This document shows positions 56,145-64,000 of a stretch of DNA of 64,000 bases, in pieces; position 1 is the stretch's first letter; every line of letters begins with the position of its first letter. Below the pieces are notes generated by a model. That model did not search any database. It was not told the DNA's origin and worked only from the letters and a program-made list of their open reading frames with translations. The translations under genes were made by a program, and so were the position numbers. This DNA comes from Ixodes scapularis. Lineage: Eukaryota; Arthropoda; Arachnida; Ixodida; Ixodidae. The stretch lies in the NCBI RefSeq assembly GCF_016920785.2, contig NW_024609846.1, positions 109,606,831-109,670,830 of the forward strand. Direction: 5' to 3'.

Positions 56145-56306
56145 ATGCCGAGCTGCTGCGCAATAGCGTGTACGACTCGCTCTGGACGTGGCAAGACACT
56201 GCTCTTGATTCCCACCTGGACAACGAACAAAACACGACGGAAGGAATGGCTCCAGGAGATAAGTACGGTTGGATTTGCGCCGACGCCAAACTCGGGGTTT
56301 GGCGAA
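56145..56306 (+). CDS. THAP-domain protein, first coding exon (partial gene)
   Basis: From ATG 56145 the 54 codons read MPSCCAIACTTRSGRGKTLL, LIPTWTTNKTRRKEWLQEIS, TVGFAPTPNSGFGE. This is the N-terminal part of a THAP zinc finger: Met-Pro start, Cys4/Cys5 and Cys9 as the first zinc pair, basic loop, Pro23, and the invariant Trp35 in 'RR..WL..I'. The exon ends exactly at a consensus donor, GAA|GTGAGT (intron from 56307), in phase 0, which is where the 'C..HF' half would continue in the next exon. The frame is also open upstream to 56106, but ATG 56145 gives the standard THAP start. The next exon is not recognisable before the fold-back element at 56981 and may lie beyond the tRNA array. THAP proteins bind DNA through this domain; target unknown. 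It may be a host transcription factor or a P-like transposase derivative. Confidence 0.6.
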
Positions 56307-56980
56307 GTGAGTATGATTACAGTTGAATGCGGGTTCACTCGACGTTGCAGTGTTGAGTTGTTCCGAGATCGGCACCGTACTACGATAAAAAAGTGGCAGC
56401 CTCCTGAAAATAACATTAATCCGCCCAGTTGTAATTATCATCTTAATGCTCTGAATTAAGGAAAGTGCCAAATCAAATGACGCAGTAGCCGCGCTCTCAA
56501 AGTGGTTCCTTAAAAGGAACAGGTCCGTGAGATTTGCTGTAATGATTTACCTTATCACCAAGAGCATGCTGTACAAGTCACTCAAATATCTGTCTTTCAA
56601 TGATGCTAAAAAAAAACACAAAAATGTTACATTTGCTTATATTCAAACATTTAAAAAGCTCCCTCTTAAATCAATGATTCGTGAATGAAATGCAGACACA
56701 ATATTGCATGCACTGAAAATTATATTTCACAGCTTGTTGCTAAATATACTGTCATAAGGCTCTCAGCTGTGTGATAGTATGCGACCATTATATCATTGTA
56801 ACTGTTTCCTACAGGTGCAATATTAAAAAAAAAAGTCGTGTATCAACATGCATTGGGGCTGTAATGTTTGTTGAACCTTGTCATTTGCTGTGCATTCCTT
56901 TTTCAATTGTCTATATCTAATGCCTACAAGGGCCCCCAGGGCCCCTAGGGCCCCGGGGCTAAATATATATATATATATAT
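56307..56980. other. Putative intron / non-coding, ending in (TA)n
   Basis: Starts with GTGAGTATG. AT-rich. No second THAP exon is recognised. GGGCCCCCAGGGCCCCTAGG at 56931-56950 is a local C/G-rich repeat, followed by a TA tract at 56961-56980. Confidence 0.4.
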
Positions 56981-58157
56981 CAGGGTGTCGAACCGGAGCC
57001 GAACCGAACCGAAAACCGGAACCGAACCGTATTCGGTATTTTTTCCGGAACTGAACCCGAACCCGAACCATTACATTGTTATCGCGATGAACCCGAACCG
57101 GAACTGAACCGGAAAAACAATAACGGTTACCGGCTCATGTAAAAACGGTTCGGCCACGCGCTGTTGACAATGAATGTGCTATCAATGCCGTTTGTTTTTT
57201 AAGTGCCGTCAACTGACACACATCTCGCTTACATATTTTTCTTCTCCACTCAGTCTTAGGAATATAAACGCTGCATCCATGAATCTTGACAAACGCTGCA
57301 TCCATGAATCTTGACATAGGAACCAGGATTGCGCTGGTCGCGGCTTGCACGGAAGAAAAAAAATTAAAAAGCTGTGCAAAAAAAAAAAAAAAAAAAATCG
57401 CGTCACGGGATTTCATTTTTCTACCATCTCGTAAATCCTAAATGCTGCTGTGTGGTCATTTCATAACACGTTTCTAGAACGCGCGGGTTCTTGAAGCTTG
57501 CTTCCATCGGAATGAGAAAAGAAAAGGCTGTGGAGTTTGATAATAATGCATCCGGTTTCGTATAGGCACTTAGAAGCTAACATATTTGTGAGACAGCGAA
57601 CTCTTCTATTTTAATATTTATCCTATTACGTCCTTCTGGCGTTGCGTTCGGTGAAGTGTTTTTCATATTTCGTATCTTGTTCAATGAAAACTTCTTTAAG
57701 GGTCTAATTTGAGTTACCGAAGGCTAGTTCAAATAAAGAAAGCTCTATTTTCTCCCCACTGTTCCTTCAATTGCTTACACGCCGAGGTGGCGGGATAGTT
57801 AGCGAGTTCTACTTGTAAGTGGGTTTGTAAGGAGGTCGCGGATTTTACAGCTACTGCGTCGGACCCAATTAGATGAAGTCCGAATGCGTAAACGTCGGTG
57901 AGGTAACCTTTGAGTACACATAAAGAAACCATTCCTGGTAGAAATCCCTGAGCCTTACACTACGATGTATCCCGTTTCGTATGTGCTGATTTCAGATGTT
58001 TTATTTGTAATTTATTTTGATGTTGCAATTTGTCATTTATAATTTCCGAACCGGTTCGCGGATCGAATTAATCGAACCGGAACTGAACCGGAACAAAATA
58101 AATTTACCTGAACCTGAACCGTAACCGAACCCGTATTTTTTTCGGTTCGACACACTG
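56981..58157. mobile_element. hAT-like fold-back element with GAACCGAACC subrepeats
   Basis: The left end CAGGGTGTCGAACCGG (56981) and right end CGGTTCGACACACTG (58157) are inverted, with CAG...CTG termini as in hAT elements. Both ends sit in (TA)n tracts, so an 8-bp duplication cannot be judged. Inside each end is an array of GAACCG/AACCGGAACTGAACCG words (56989-57100; 58046-58148). The centre, ~900 bp, is non-coding, with a 24-bp direct duplication CGCTGCATCCATGAATCTTG at 57269/57293. Confidence 0.7.
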
Positions 58158-58180
58158 AAATATATATATATATATATATA
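58158..58180. repeat. (TA)n microsatellite at the array edge
   Basis: Pure TA run that fuses the hAT-like element with the first tRNA-array unit. Confidence 0.9.
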
Positions 58181-58266
58181 AACGAATATGTGCAGATGAA
58201 TGAACCGTACTTAATCCAATGAATTAAAGAATCCAAGTTTTCAGGAACCCGCCGAAAGCCAAAAAT

Positions 58267-58339
58267 TGGCGGAGCCAGGATTTGAACTCTGGGCCTCCCA
58301 ATGTCCGGTCGGGTGTGCTAACCACTACACCACTCCACC
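58267..58339 (-). tRNA. tRNA-like gene, array unit 1
   Basis: A 73-nt cloverleaf: acceptor GGTGGAG pairs with CTCCGCC (one G-U), discriminator A; D stem GTGT/GCAC with loop AGTGGTTA; anticodon stem CCCGA/TTGGG (one G-U) with loop CCGGACA, which places GGA at 34-36; T arm CCAG(A)G TTCAAAT CCTGG with one extra A that bulges or mispairs the stem. Position 33 is C instead of the near-universal U, and there is no long serine-type variable arm although GGA would read a Ser codon. A box TGGTGTAGTGG and B box AGTTCAAATCC fit Pol III consensus. The strand continues with A and then five T, a Pol III terminator. So it looks transcribable, but may be a pseudogene or a tRNA-like RNA and not a decoding tRNA. 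Confidence 0.6.
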
Positions 58340-58734
58340 TTAGCTTTCTGGCGTTTCCTACCTGTCTTATTAATGCACAAGAAACGAAATCTGTCCAATC
58401 GGAGGTGTTCTGGAAACACACGCCGCCGCGTGGAACGCGGTACGACGCTTAGTGTCACGTGGTACGTGCTCGTTTGTGCTCCAGAAATCCTCCCACTGTT
58501 TGTCTCGCCCCGTGTACATGTAGTATTCTTTGTTTATGAGCTTTTAGAGACACGGTATCATCATCATCTGCGAGAATCAAGAGCCACGTTATTGAATATA
58601 CAACACGGGCACTTCACGTCATCGTACGTGGTCTCCGAGGGGGATATAAACGAATATGTGCAGATGAATGAACCGTACTTAATCCAATGAATTAAAGAAT
58701 CCAAGTTTTCAGGAACCCGCCGAAAGCCAAAAAT

Positions 58735-58807
58735 TGGCGGAGCCAGGATTTGAACTCTGGGCCTCCCAATGTCCGGTCGGGTGTGCTAACCACTACACCA
58801 CTCCACC
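58735..58807 (-). tRNA. tRNA-like gene, array unit 2
   Basis: Identical in sequence to the unit-1 copy, with the same T5 terminator. Confidence 0.6.
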
Positions 58808-59202
58808 TTAGCTTTCTGGCGTTTCCTACCTGTCTTATTAATGCACAAGAAACGAAATGTGTCCAATCGGAGGTGTTCTGGAAACACACGCCGCCGCGTG
58901 GAACGCGGTACGACGCTTAGTGTCACGTGGTACGTGCTCGTTTGTGCTCCAGAAATCCTCCCACTGTTTGTCTCGCCCCGTGTACATGTAGTATTCTTTG
59001 TTTATGAGCTTTTAGAGACACGGTATCATCATCATCTGCGAGAATCAAGAGCCACGTTATTGAATATACAACACGGGCACTTCACGTCATCGTACGTGGT
59101 CTCCGAGGGGGATATAAACGAATATGTGCAGATGAATGAACCGTACTTAATCCAATGAATTAAAGAATCCAAGTTTTCAGGAACCCGCCGAAAGCCAAAA
59201 AT

Positions 59203-59275
59203 TGGCGGAGCCAGGATTTGAACTCTGGGCCTCCCAATGTCCGGTCGGGTGTGCTAACCACTACACCACTCCACC
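59203..59275 (-). tRNA. tRNA-like gene, array unit 3
   Basis: Identical to the unit-1 copy. Confidence 0.6.
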
Positions 59276-59670
59276 TTAGCTTTCTGGCGTTTCCTACCTG
59301 TCTTATTAATGCACAAGAAACGAAATGTGTCCAATCGGAGGTGTTCTGGAAACACACGCCGCCGCGTGGAACGCGGTACGACGCTTAGTGTCACGTGGTA
59401 CGTGCTCGTTTGTGCTCCAGAAATCCTCCCACTGTTTGTCTCGCCCCGTGTACATGTAGTATTCTTTGTTTATGAGCTTTTAGAGACACGGTATCATCAT
59501 CATCTGCGAGAATCAAGAGCCACGTTATTGAATATACAACACGGGCACTTCACGTCATCGTACGTGGTCTCCGAGGGGGATATAAACGAATATGTGCAGA
59601 TGAATGAACCGTACTTAATCCAATGAATTAAAGAATCCAAGTTTTCAGGAACCCGCCGAAAGCCAAAAAT

Positions 59671-59743
59671 TGGCGGAGCCAGGATTTGAACTCTGGGCCT
59701 CCCAATGTCCGGTCGGGTGTGCTAACCACTACACCACTCCACC
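59671..59743 (-). tRNA. tRNA-like gene, array unit 4
   Basis: Identical to the unit-1 copy. Confidence 0.6.
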
Positions 59744-60138
59744 TTAGCTTTCTGGCGTTTCCTACCTGTCTTATTAATGCACAAGAAACGAAATGTGTCC
59801 AATCGGAGGTGTTCTGGAAACACACGCCGCCGCGTGGAACGCGGTACGACGCTTAGTGTCACGTGGTACGTGCTCGTTTGTGCTCCAGAAATCCTCCCAC
59901 TGTTTGTCTCGCCCCGTGTACATGTAGTATTCTTTGTTTATGAGCTTTTAGAGACACGGTATCATCATCATCTGCGAGAATCAAGAGCCACGTTATTGAA
60001 TATACAACACGGGCACTTCACGTCATCGTACGTGGTCTCCGAGGGGGATATAAACGAATATGTGCAGATGAATGAACCGTACTTAATCCAATGAATTAAA
60101 GAATCCAAGTTTTCAGGAACCCGCCGAAAGCCAAAAAT

Positions 60139-60211
60139 TGGCGGAGCCAGGATTTGAACTCTGGGCCTCCCAATGTCCGGTCGGGTGTGCTAACCACTAC
60201 ACCACTCCACC
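60139..60211 (-). tRNA. tRNA-like gene, array unit 5
   Basis: Identical to the unit-1 copy. Confidence 0.6.
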
Positions 60212-60606
60212 TTAGCTTTCTGGCGTTTCCTACCTGTCTTATTAATGCACAAGAAACGAAATGTGTCCAATCGGAGGTGTTCTGGAAACACACGCCGCCG
60301 CGTGGAACGCGGTACGACGCTTAGTGTCACGTGGTACGTGCTCGTTTGTGCTCCAGAAATCCTCCCACTGTTTGTCTCGCCCCGTGTACATGTAGTATTC
60401 TTTGTTTATGAGCTTTTAGAGACACGGTATCATCATCATCTGCGAGAATCAAGAGCCACGTTATTGAATATACAACACGGGCACTTCACGTCATCGTACG
60501 TGGTCTCCGAGGGGGATATAAACGAATATGTGCAGATGAATGAACCGTACTTAATCCAATGAATTAAAGAATCCAAGTTTTCAGGAACCCGCCGAAAGCC
60601 AAAAAT

Positions 60607-60679
60607 TGGCGGAGCCAGGATTTGAACTCTGGGCCTCCCAATGTCCGGTCGGGTGTGCTAACCACTACACCACTCCACC
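60607..60679 (-). tRNA. tRNA-like gene, array unit 6 (last minus-oriented copy)
   Basis: Identical to the unit-1 copy. Its unit is cut 97 bp beyond the gene's 5' end by the inversion junction. Confidence 0.6.
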
Positions 60680-60776
60680 TTAGCTTTCTGGCGTTTCCTA
60701 CCTGTCTTATTAATGCACAAGAAACGAAATGTGTCCAATCGGAGGTGTTCTGGAAACACACGCCGCCGCGTGGAAC

Positions 60777-60785
60777 TGCATCACT
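60777..60785. other. Head-to-head inversion junction with 9-bp filler
   Basis: The minus-oriented unit breaks after CGTGGAAC (60776) and the plus-oriented unit starts at CTCGGAGACC (60786). The nine bases TGCATCACT match neither side. The two sides break at different unit positions, so this is not a simple symmetric fold-back. Confidence 0.9.
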
Positions 60786-61085
60786 CTCGGAGACCACGTA
60801 CGATGACGTGAAGTGCCCGTGTTGTATATTCAATAACGTGGCTCTTGATTCTCGCAGATGATGATGATACCGTGTCTCTAAAAGCTCATAAACAAAGAAT
60901 ACTACATGTACACGGGGCGAGACAAACAGTGGGAGGATTTCTGGAGCACAAACGAGCACGTACCACGTGACACTAAGCGTCGTACCGCGTTCCACGCGGC
61001 GGCGTGTGTTTCCAGAACACCTCCGATTGGACACATTTCGTTTCTTGTGCATTAATAAGACAGGTAGGAAACGCCAGAAAGCTAA

Positions 61086-61158
61086 GGTGGAGTGGTGTAG
61101 TGGTTAGCACACCCGACCGGACATTGGGAGGCCCAGAGTTCAAATCCTGGCTCCGCCA
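61086..61158 (+). tRNA. tRNA-like gene, plus block copy 1
   Basis: Identical to the minus-block copies; TTTTT follows at 61160-61164. Confidence 0.6.
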
Positions 61159-61553
61159 ATTTTTGGCTTTCGGCGGGTTCCTGAAAACTTGGATTCTTTA
61201 ATTCATTGGATTAAGTACGGTTCATTCATCTGCACATATTCGTTTATATCCCCCTCGGAGACCACGTACGATGACGTGAAGTGCCCGTGTTGTATATTCA
61301 ATAACGTGGCTCTTGATTCTCGCAGATGATGATGATACCGTGTCTCTAAAAGCTCATAAACAAAGAATACTACATGTACACGGGGCGAGACAAACAGTGG
61401 GAGGATTTCTGGAGCACAAACGAGCACGTACCACGTGACACTAAGCGTCGTACCGCGTTCCACGCGGCGGCGTGTGTTTCCAGAACACCTCCGATTGGAC
61501 ACATTTCGTTTCTTGTGCATTAATAAGACAGGTAGGAAACGCCAGAAAGCTAA

Positions 61554-61626
61554 GGTGGAGTGGTGTAGTGGTTAGCACACCCGACCGGACATTGGGAGGC
61601 CCAGAGTTCAAATCCTGGCTCCGCCA
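61554..61626 (+). tRNA. tRNA-like gene, plus block copy 2
   Basis: Identical copy with the same terminator. Confidence 0.6.
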
Positions 61627-62021
61627 ATTTTTGGCTTTCGGCGGGTTCCTGAAAACTTGGATTCTTTAATTCATTGGATTAAGTACGGTTCATTCATCTG
61701 CACATATTCGTTTATATCCCCCTCGGAGACCACGTACGATGACGTGAAGTGCCCGTGTTGTATATTCAATAACGTGGCTCTTGATTCTCGCAGATGATGA
61801 TGATACCGTGTCTCTAAAAGCTCATAAACAAAGAATACTACATGTACACGGGGCGAGACAAACAGTGGGAGGATTTCTGGAGCACAAACGAGCACGTACC
61901 ACGTGACACTAAGCGTCGTACCGCGTTCCACGCGGCGGCGTGTGTTTCCGGAACACCTCCGATTGGACACATTTCGTTTCTTGTGCATTAATAAGACAGG
62001 TAGGAAACGCCAGAAAGCTAA

Positions 62022-62094
62022 GGTGGAGTGGTGTAGTGGTTAGCACACCCGACCGGACATTGGGAGGCCCAGAGTTCAAATCCTGGCTCCGCCA
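62022..62094 (+). tRNA. tRNA-like gene, plus block copy 3
   Basis: Identical copy with the same terminator. Confidence 0.6.
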
Positions 62095-62489
62095 ATTTTT
62101 GGCTTTCGGCGGGTTCCTGAAAACTTGGATTCTTTAATTCATTGGATTAAGTACGGTTCATTCATCTGCACATATTCGTTTATATCCCCCTCGGAGACCA
62201 CGTACGATGACGTGAAGTGCCCGTGTTGTATATTCAATAACGTGGCTCTTGATTCTCGCAGATGATGATGATACCGTGTCTCTAAAAGCTCATAAACAAA
62301 GAATACTACATGTACGCGGGGCGAGACAAACAGTGGGAGGATTTCTGGAGCACAAACGAGCACGTACCACGTGACACTAAGCGTCGTACCGCGTTCCACG
62401 CGGCGGCGTGTGTTTCCAGAACACCTCCGATTGGACACATTTCGTTTCTTGTGCATTAATAAGACAGGTAGGAAACGCCAGAAAGCTAA

Positions 62490-62507
62490 GGTGGAGTGGT
62501 GTAGTGG
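62490..62507 (+). pseudogene. tRNA-like gene cut in the D loop by a LINE
   Basis: Only the first 18 nt are present, GGTGGAGTGGTGTAGTGG: acceptor 5' strand, D stem 5' strand and a whole A box. At 62508 the sequence switches to AGAAAGAAGAAGACGCCG, the LINE 5' end; uninterrupted copies continue TTAGCACACCCG. LINE and tRNA-like gene have the same orientation. Confidence 0.9.
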
Positions 62508-62545
62508 AGAAAGAAGAAGACGCCGTTTCGAACGGACGTGTTTTC

Positions 62546-63787
62546 ATGATCTCCAAGGAAAATCATCAATCGGCCTCAGGCCGAGGAAACCCCAGTACTT
62601 CAAGTTTAAATGGAAATAACGATCTTCGAATGATGCACCCGGAGAATACTGTGGCGACACCCGTAGGCCCAGGAAATGCCCAGGCTCAGGCGGTAAGCCA
62701 GGAGGAGTACCGAATTCTGCTTCCACGATTTCCGCCGGCGGCTTTGTGCCTTAACTCTGTGTTTCTTCATGCTGACCTCACTGGTCGTCCTTACCGTGCG
62801 ATGGACTTTCGCGACGGCCTGAAAGATGTGATAGATCTGAGTGAGGTGCTGTCCCTCGGGCAGTTCCAAATGAGCCACTTCTGGATGGCAACGATGGCAA
62901 ATCCTGCAGCCACGGAAAAGCTAAAGGCGGTGAAAGAACTCAGGGTAAAAGGAAAAAAGTGCCTCATTATTGATCCCAATTCGAAAGATGTCAAGATCAA
63001 ACTTCTCTGGCTACCGTTGCACTTGGACGAGAAAAAGGTCGCTGAAGCCTTGGCGCCTTTTGGAACGGTGCGGAGTGTCGCGAGAGAGAAGTGGCGCGTT
63101 CCCGGGATGGAGAACATGGAGACAATGAACAGAGAGGTCTGCATGACTCTTCACGACACCGCGACTTCAGAAAGCATTCCTCATCTGTTAAAAGTTGCTG
63201 GATCGCAGACCCTTGTCGTCATGTCCGGACGGCCGCCCTTGTGTCTGAGATGCAAGAGAGTTGGCCACATTCGACGACAATGTCGTACTCCAAAATGTGC
63301 CCGATGCAACAGATACGGACACCAAAGCGATGAGTGCTATTCCAGCTACGCAAGCATACTTCGAGGCCCCGGCGCTGAAGCAGATTCCATCTCCGAGCTG
63401 TTGATGGACATCTCAGAGGTTGTCGATGCCAGTGGAGACATCCTTCCCACCCAAGGGGTAACGGCAGAACACACGCCCCCAAGTCCCAATGAGTGTCAGG
63501 CGTCGGCTGAGAAGAACATCGAACCGCCTCAAATCGGCGTAGCGACGGAAGGCGAAGCTCCATCTACACAGGAGTGCAACGACGAAAGAACTCCGCAACC
63601 ATCGGAAGCACCGAGGCAGTCGGCGGACCCCGCAGGCAAGCCCACGGATTACGACAACGAAGACGACCCTGAAGCCACCATGGACACAACCCTCAGCACA
63701 TCAAAGGACACTAATGAGAGCAAACGAAAAAAAGAAGTACCGCCAGACACCATCGCGAGTAAGCGGAAAACATCACTTGCGCGCTAG
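62546..63787 (+). CDS. LINE ORF1 protein (RRM-like body, two CCHC zinc knuckles)
   Basis: Nucleic-acid-binding ORF1 protein that would coat the element's RNA. The frame is open from 62408, but its first 33 or so codons are tRNA-array sequence, so I chose ATG 62546 (MISKENHQS); ATG 62627 is an alternative. From 62546 the protein has 413 residues. Seen in order: an N-terminal body; an RRM-like part (KCLIIDP, then IKLLWLPLHLDEKKVAEALA, PFGTVRSVAREKW); two knuckles CLRCKRVGHIRRQC and CARCNRYGHQSDEC, both CX2CX4HX4C; and a Pro/Glu/Ser/Thr-rich tail ending in a basic KRKKEV...SKRKTS stretch that may be a nuclear localisation signal. 'GRPPLCLRC...GH.RR.C....C..C...GH....C' is typical of Tx1-type LINEs found in arthropods and fish (from memory). 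No frameshift or stop, so it is young. Confidence 0.85.
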   Translation: MISKENHQSASGRGNPSTSSLNGNNDLRMMHPENTVATPVGPGNAQAQAVSQEEYRILLPRFPPAALCLNSVFLHADLTGRPYRAMDFRDGLKDVIDLSEVLSLGQFQMSHFWMATMANPAATEKLKAVKELRVKGKKCLIIDPNSKDVKIKLLWLPLHLDEKKVAEALAPFGTVRSVAREKWRVPGMENMETMNREVCMTLHDTATSESIPHLLKVAGSQTLVVMSGRPPLCLRCKRVGHIRRQCRTPKCARCNRYGHQSDECYSSYASILRGPGAEADSISELLMDISEVVDASGDILPTQGVTAEHTPPSPNECQASAEKNIEPPQIGVATEGEAPSTQECNDERTPQPSEAPRQSADPAGKPTDYDNEDDPEATMDTTLSTSKDTNESKRKKEVPPDTIASKRKTSLAR

Positions 63788-63883
63788 ATGATAATATAAC
63801 CCCTCCTCCCCACCCCCACCCCCCTCACCCCCATACCTCCCCTACCTCCTCCCCATCCTCCTTCTCACGAGGGCATTCGTTTT

Positions 63884-64000
63884 ATGACCTTGAATGTTAG
63901 AGGCTTCAATTCCCGCAAAAAGCAATATCATTTAAAGCGCCTCCTTGACGATAAGGATTTTGACTTTGTGGCACTGCAAGAAACAAAATTGTCAACAGAG
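63884..64000 (+). CDS. LINE ORF2, start of APE-type endonuclease (cut by window end)
   Basis: ATG 63884 opens MTLNVRGFNSRKKQYHLKRL then LDDKDFDFVALQETKLSTE. These are the first two motifs of the apurinic endonuclease-like domain of non-LTR elements: the Asn in LNVRG and the catalytic Glu in LQETK. The enzyme nicks target DNA to prime reverse transcription. It is in a different frame from ORF1, 96 bp after its stop. Reverse transcriptase and 3' end are not in the window. Confidence 0.85.
   Translation, partial: MTLNVRGFNSRKKQYHLKRLLDDKDFDFVALQETKLSTE

Larger units (their letters stand above)
58177..60776 (-). repeat. 468-bp tRNA-like gene array, minus-oriented block
   Basis: Units start at 468-bp intervals and are almost identical; a rare change is CGAAATCTGTCC in the first unit against CGAAATGTGTCC in the others. 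Each unit contains one 73-nt tRNA-like gene on the minus strand and a ~395-bp spacer. The block has five complete units and a sixth cut at 60776. The 65- and 105-codon frames that recur are by-products of the repeat and have no domain. Confidence 0.97.
60786..62507 (+). repeat. 468-bp tRNA-like gene array, plus-oriented block
   Basis: Same 468-bp unit in opposite orientation: three complete tRNA-like genes, and a fourth broken at 62507 by a LINE. Differences are few (TTCCGGAACACC at 61947, TGTACGCGGGG at 62311). Confidence 0.97.
62508..64000 (+). mobile_element. Non-LTR retrotransposon (Tx1/L1-like), 5' part
   Basis: Starts directly at the broken tRNA D loop and runs off the window. It has a very short leader (38 bp), ORF1 at 62546-63787, a 96-bp pyrimidine-rich gap and the first 39 codons of ORF2 at 63884. 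Both frames are intact as far as visible. Clade is judged from the ORF1 layout and the endonuclease start; the reverse transcriptase is outside the window. The short leader may mean the copy is slightly 5'-truncated. Confidence 0.85.

Noticed and set aside
58267..58339. Calling these genes functional tRNA-Ser(GGA)
   Set aside because: Position 33 is C, the T stem contains an extra A, and there is no long variable arm, which real serine tRNAs have. I list them as tRNA-like only.
58224..62456. Recurring 65- and 105-codon frames in the 468-bp units
   Set aside because: They overlap the tRNA-like gene and spacer on opposite strands and exist only because the unit is repeated. The 162-codon frame at 60564-61052 is created by the inversion junction.

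Overview
This is a eukaryotic, repeat-dominated window, most likely from a hard tick (Ixodidae). The pointers are tRNA-Ser-derived SINEs resembling the tick Ruka family, several non-LTR retrotransposon families, THAP-domain exons and many inverted-repeat DNA elements. No bacterial gene organisation is present. I found no complete multi-exon host gene. The only host-gene-like pieces are THAP-type zinc-finger exons: one with a good splice donor at 56145-56306, one on the minus strand at 586-763, and a broken one at 53287. The species call is inference; no taxonomic marker gene is present.

Layout. 1-8.6 kb: sparse DNA with a THAP exon, one copy (1198-2381) of a ~1.15 kb composite repeat whose inverted partner lies at 38791-39936, relics of a Ty3/gypsy-like LTR element (pol pieces on + at 3301-4107; gag and integrase pieces on - at 4434-6135), and a fold-back element (6807-7743). 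8.6-20.1 kb: an uninterrupted 196-bp satellite of about 58 units with a 392-bp dimer and larger higher-order structure. 20.1-35.3 kb: mostly non-coding DNA with several fold-back elements whose arms are arrays of 15-20 bp subrepeats; one (26335-28373) has a 9-10 bp target-site duplication. 35.4-38.8 kb: a dead CR1/Jockey-like LINE interrupted by a MITE and by a minus-strand LINE fragment that carries an RNase H domain. 38.8-50 kb: the second copy of the composite repeat, MITEs, inverted segments, a minisatellite and a LINE ORF1 relic. A 100-N assembly gap lies at 50129-50228. 50.2-58.2 kb: two tRNA-Ser SINEs, an element with ~240-bp terminal inverted repeats, a textbook hAT MITE with an 8-bp duplication, a THAP exon, and a hAT-like fold-back element (56981-58157).

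The most interesting part is 58.2-64 kb. A 468-bp unit, each carrying a tRNA-like gene with A box, B box and a T5 terminator, is repeated nearly identically: six units on the minus strand, then a head-to-head inversion at 60777-60785, then three units on the plus strand. The next tRNA-like gene is cut in its D loop at 62507/62508 by the 5' end of a non-LTR retrotransposon. That element has an intact ORF1 (two CCHC knuckles) and the start of an APE-type endonuclease ORF2, and looks like the Tx1/L1 group. From memory, the Tx1 clade includes families specific for tRNA, 5S and U2 arrays, so this is a candidate tRNA-array-targeting LINE in a tick. The 3' junction is outside the window, so target specificity is a hypothesis.
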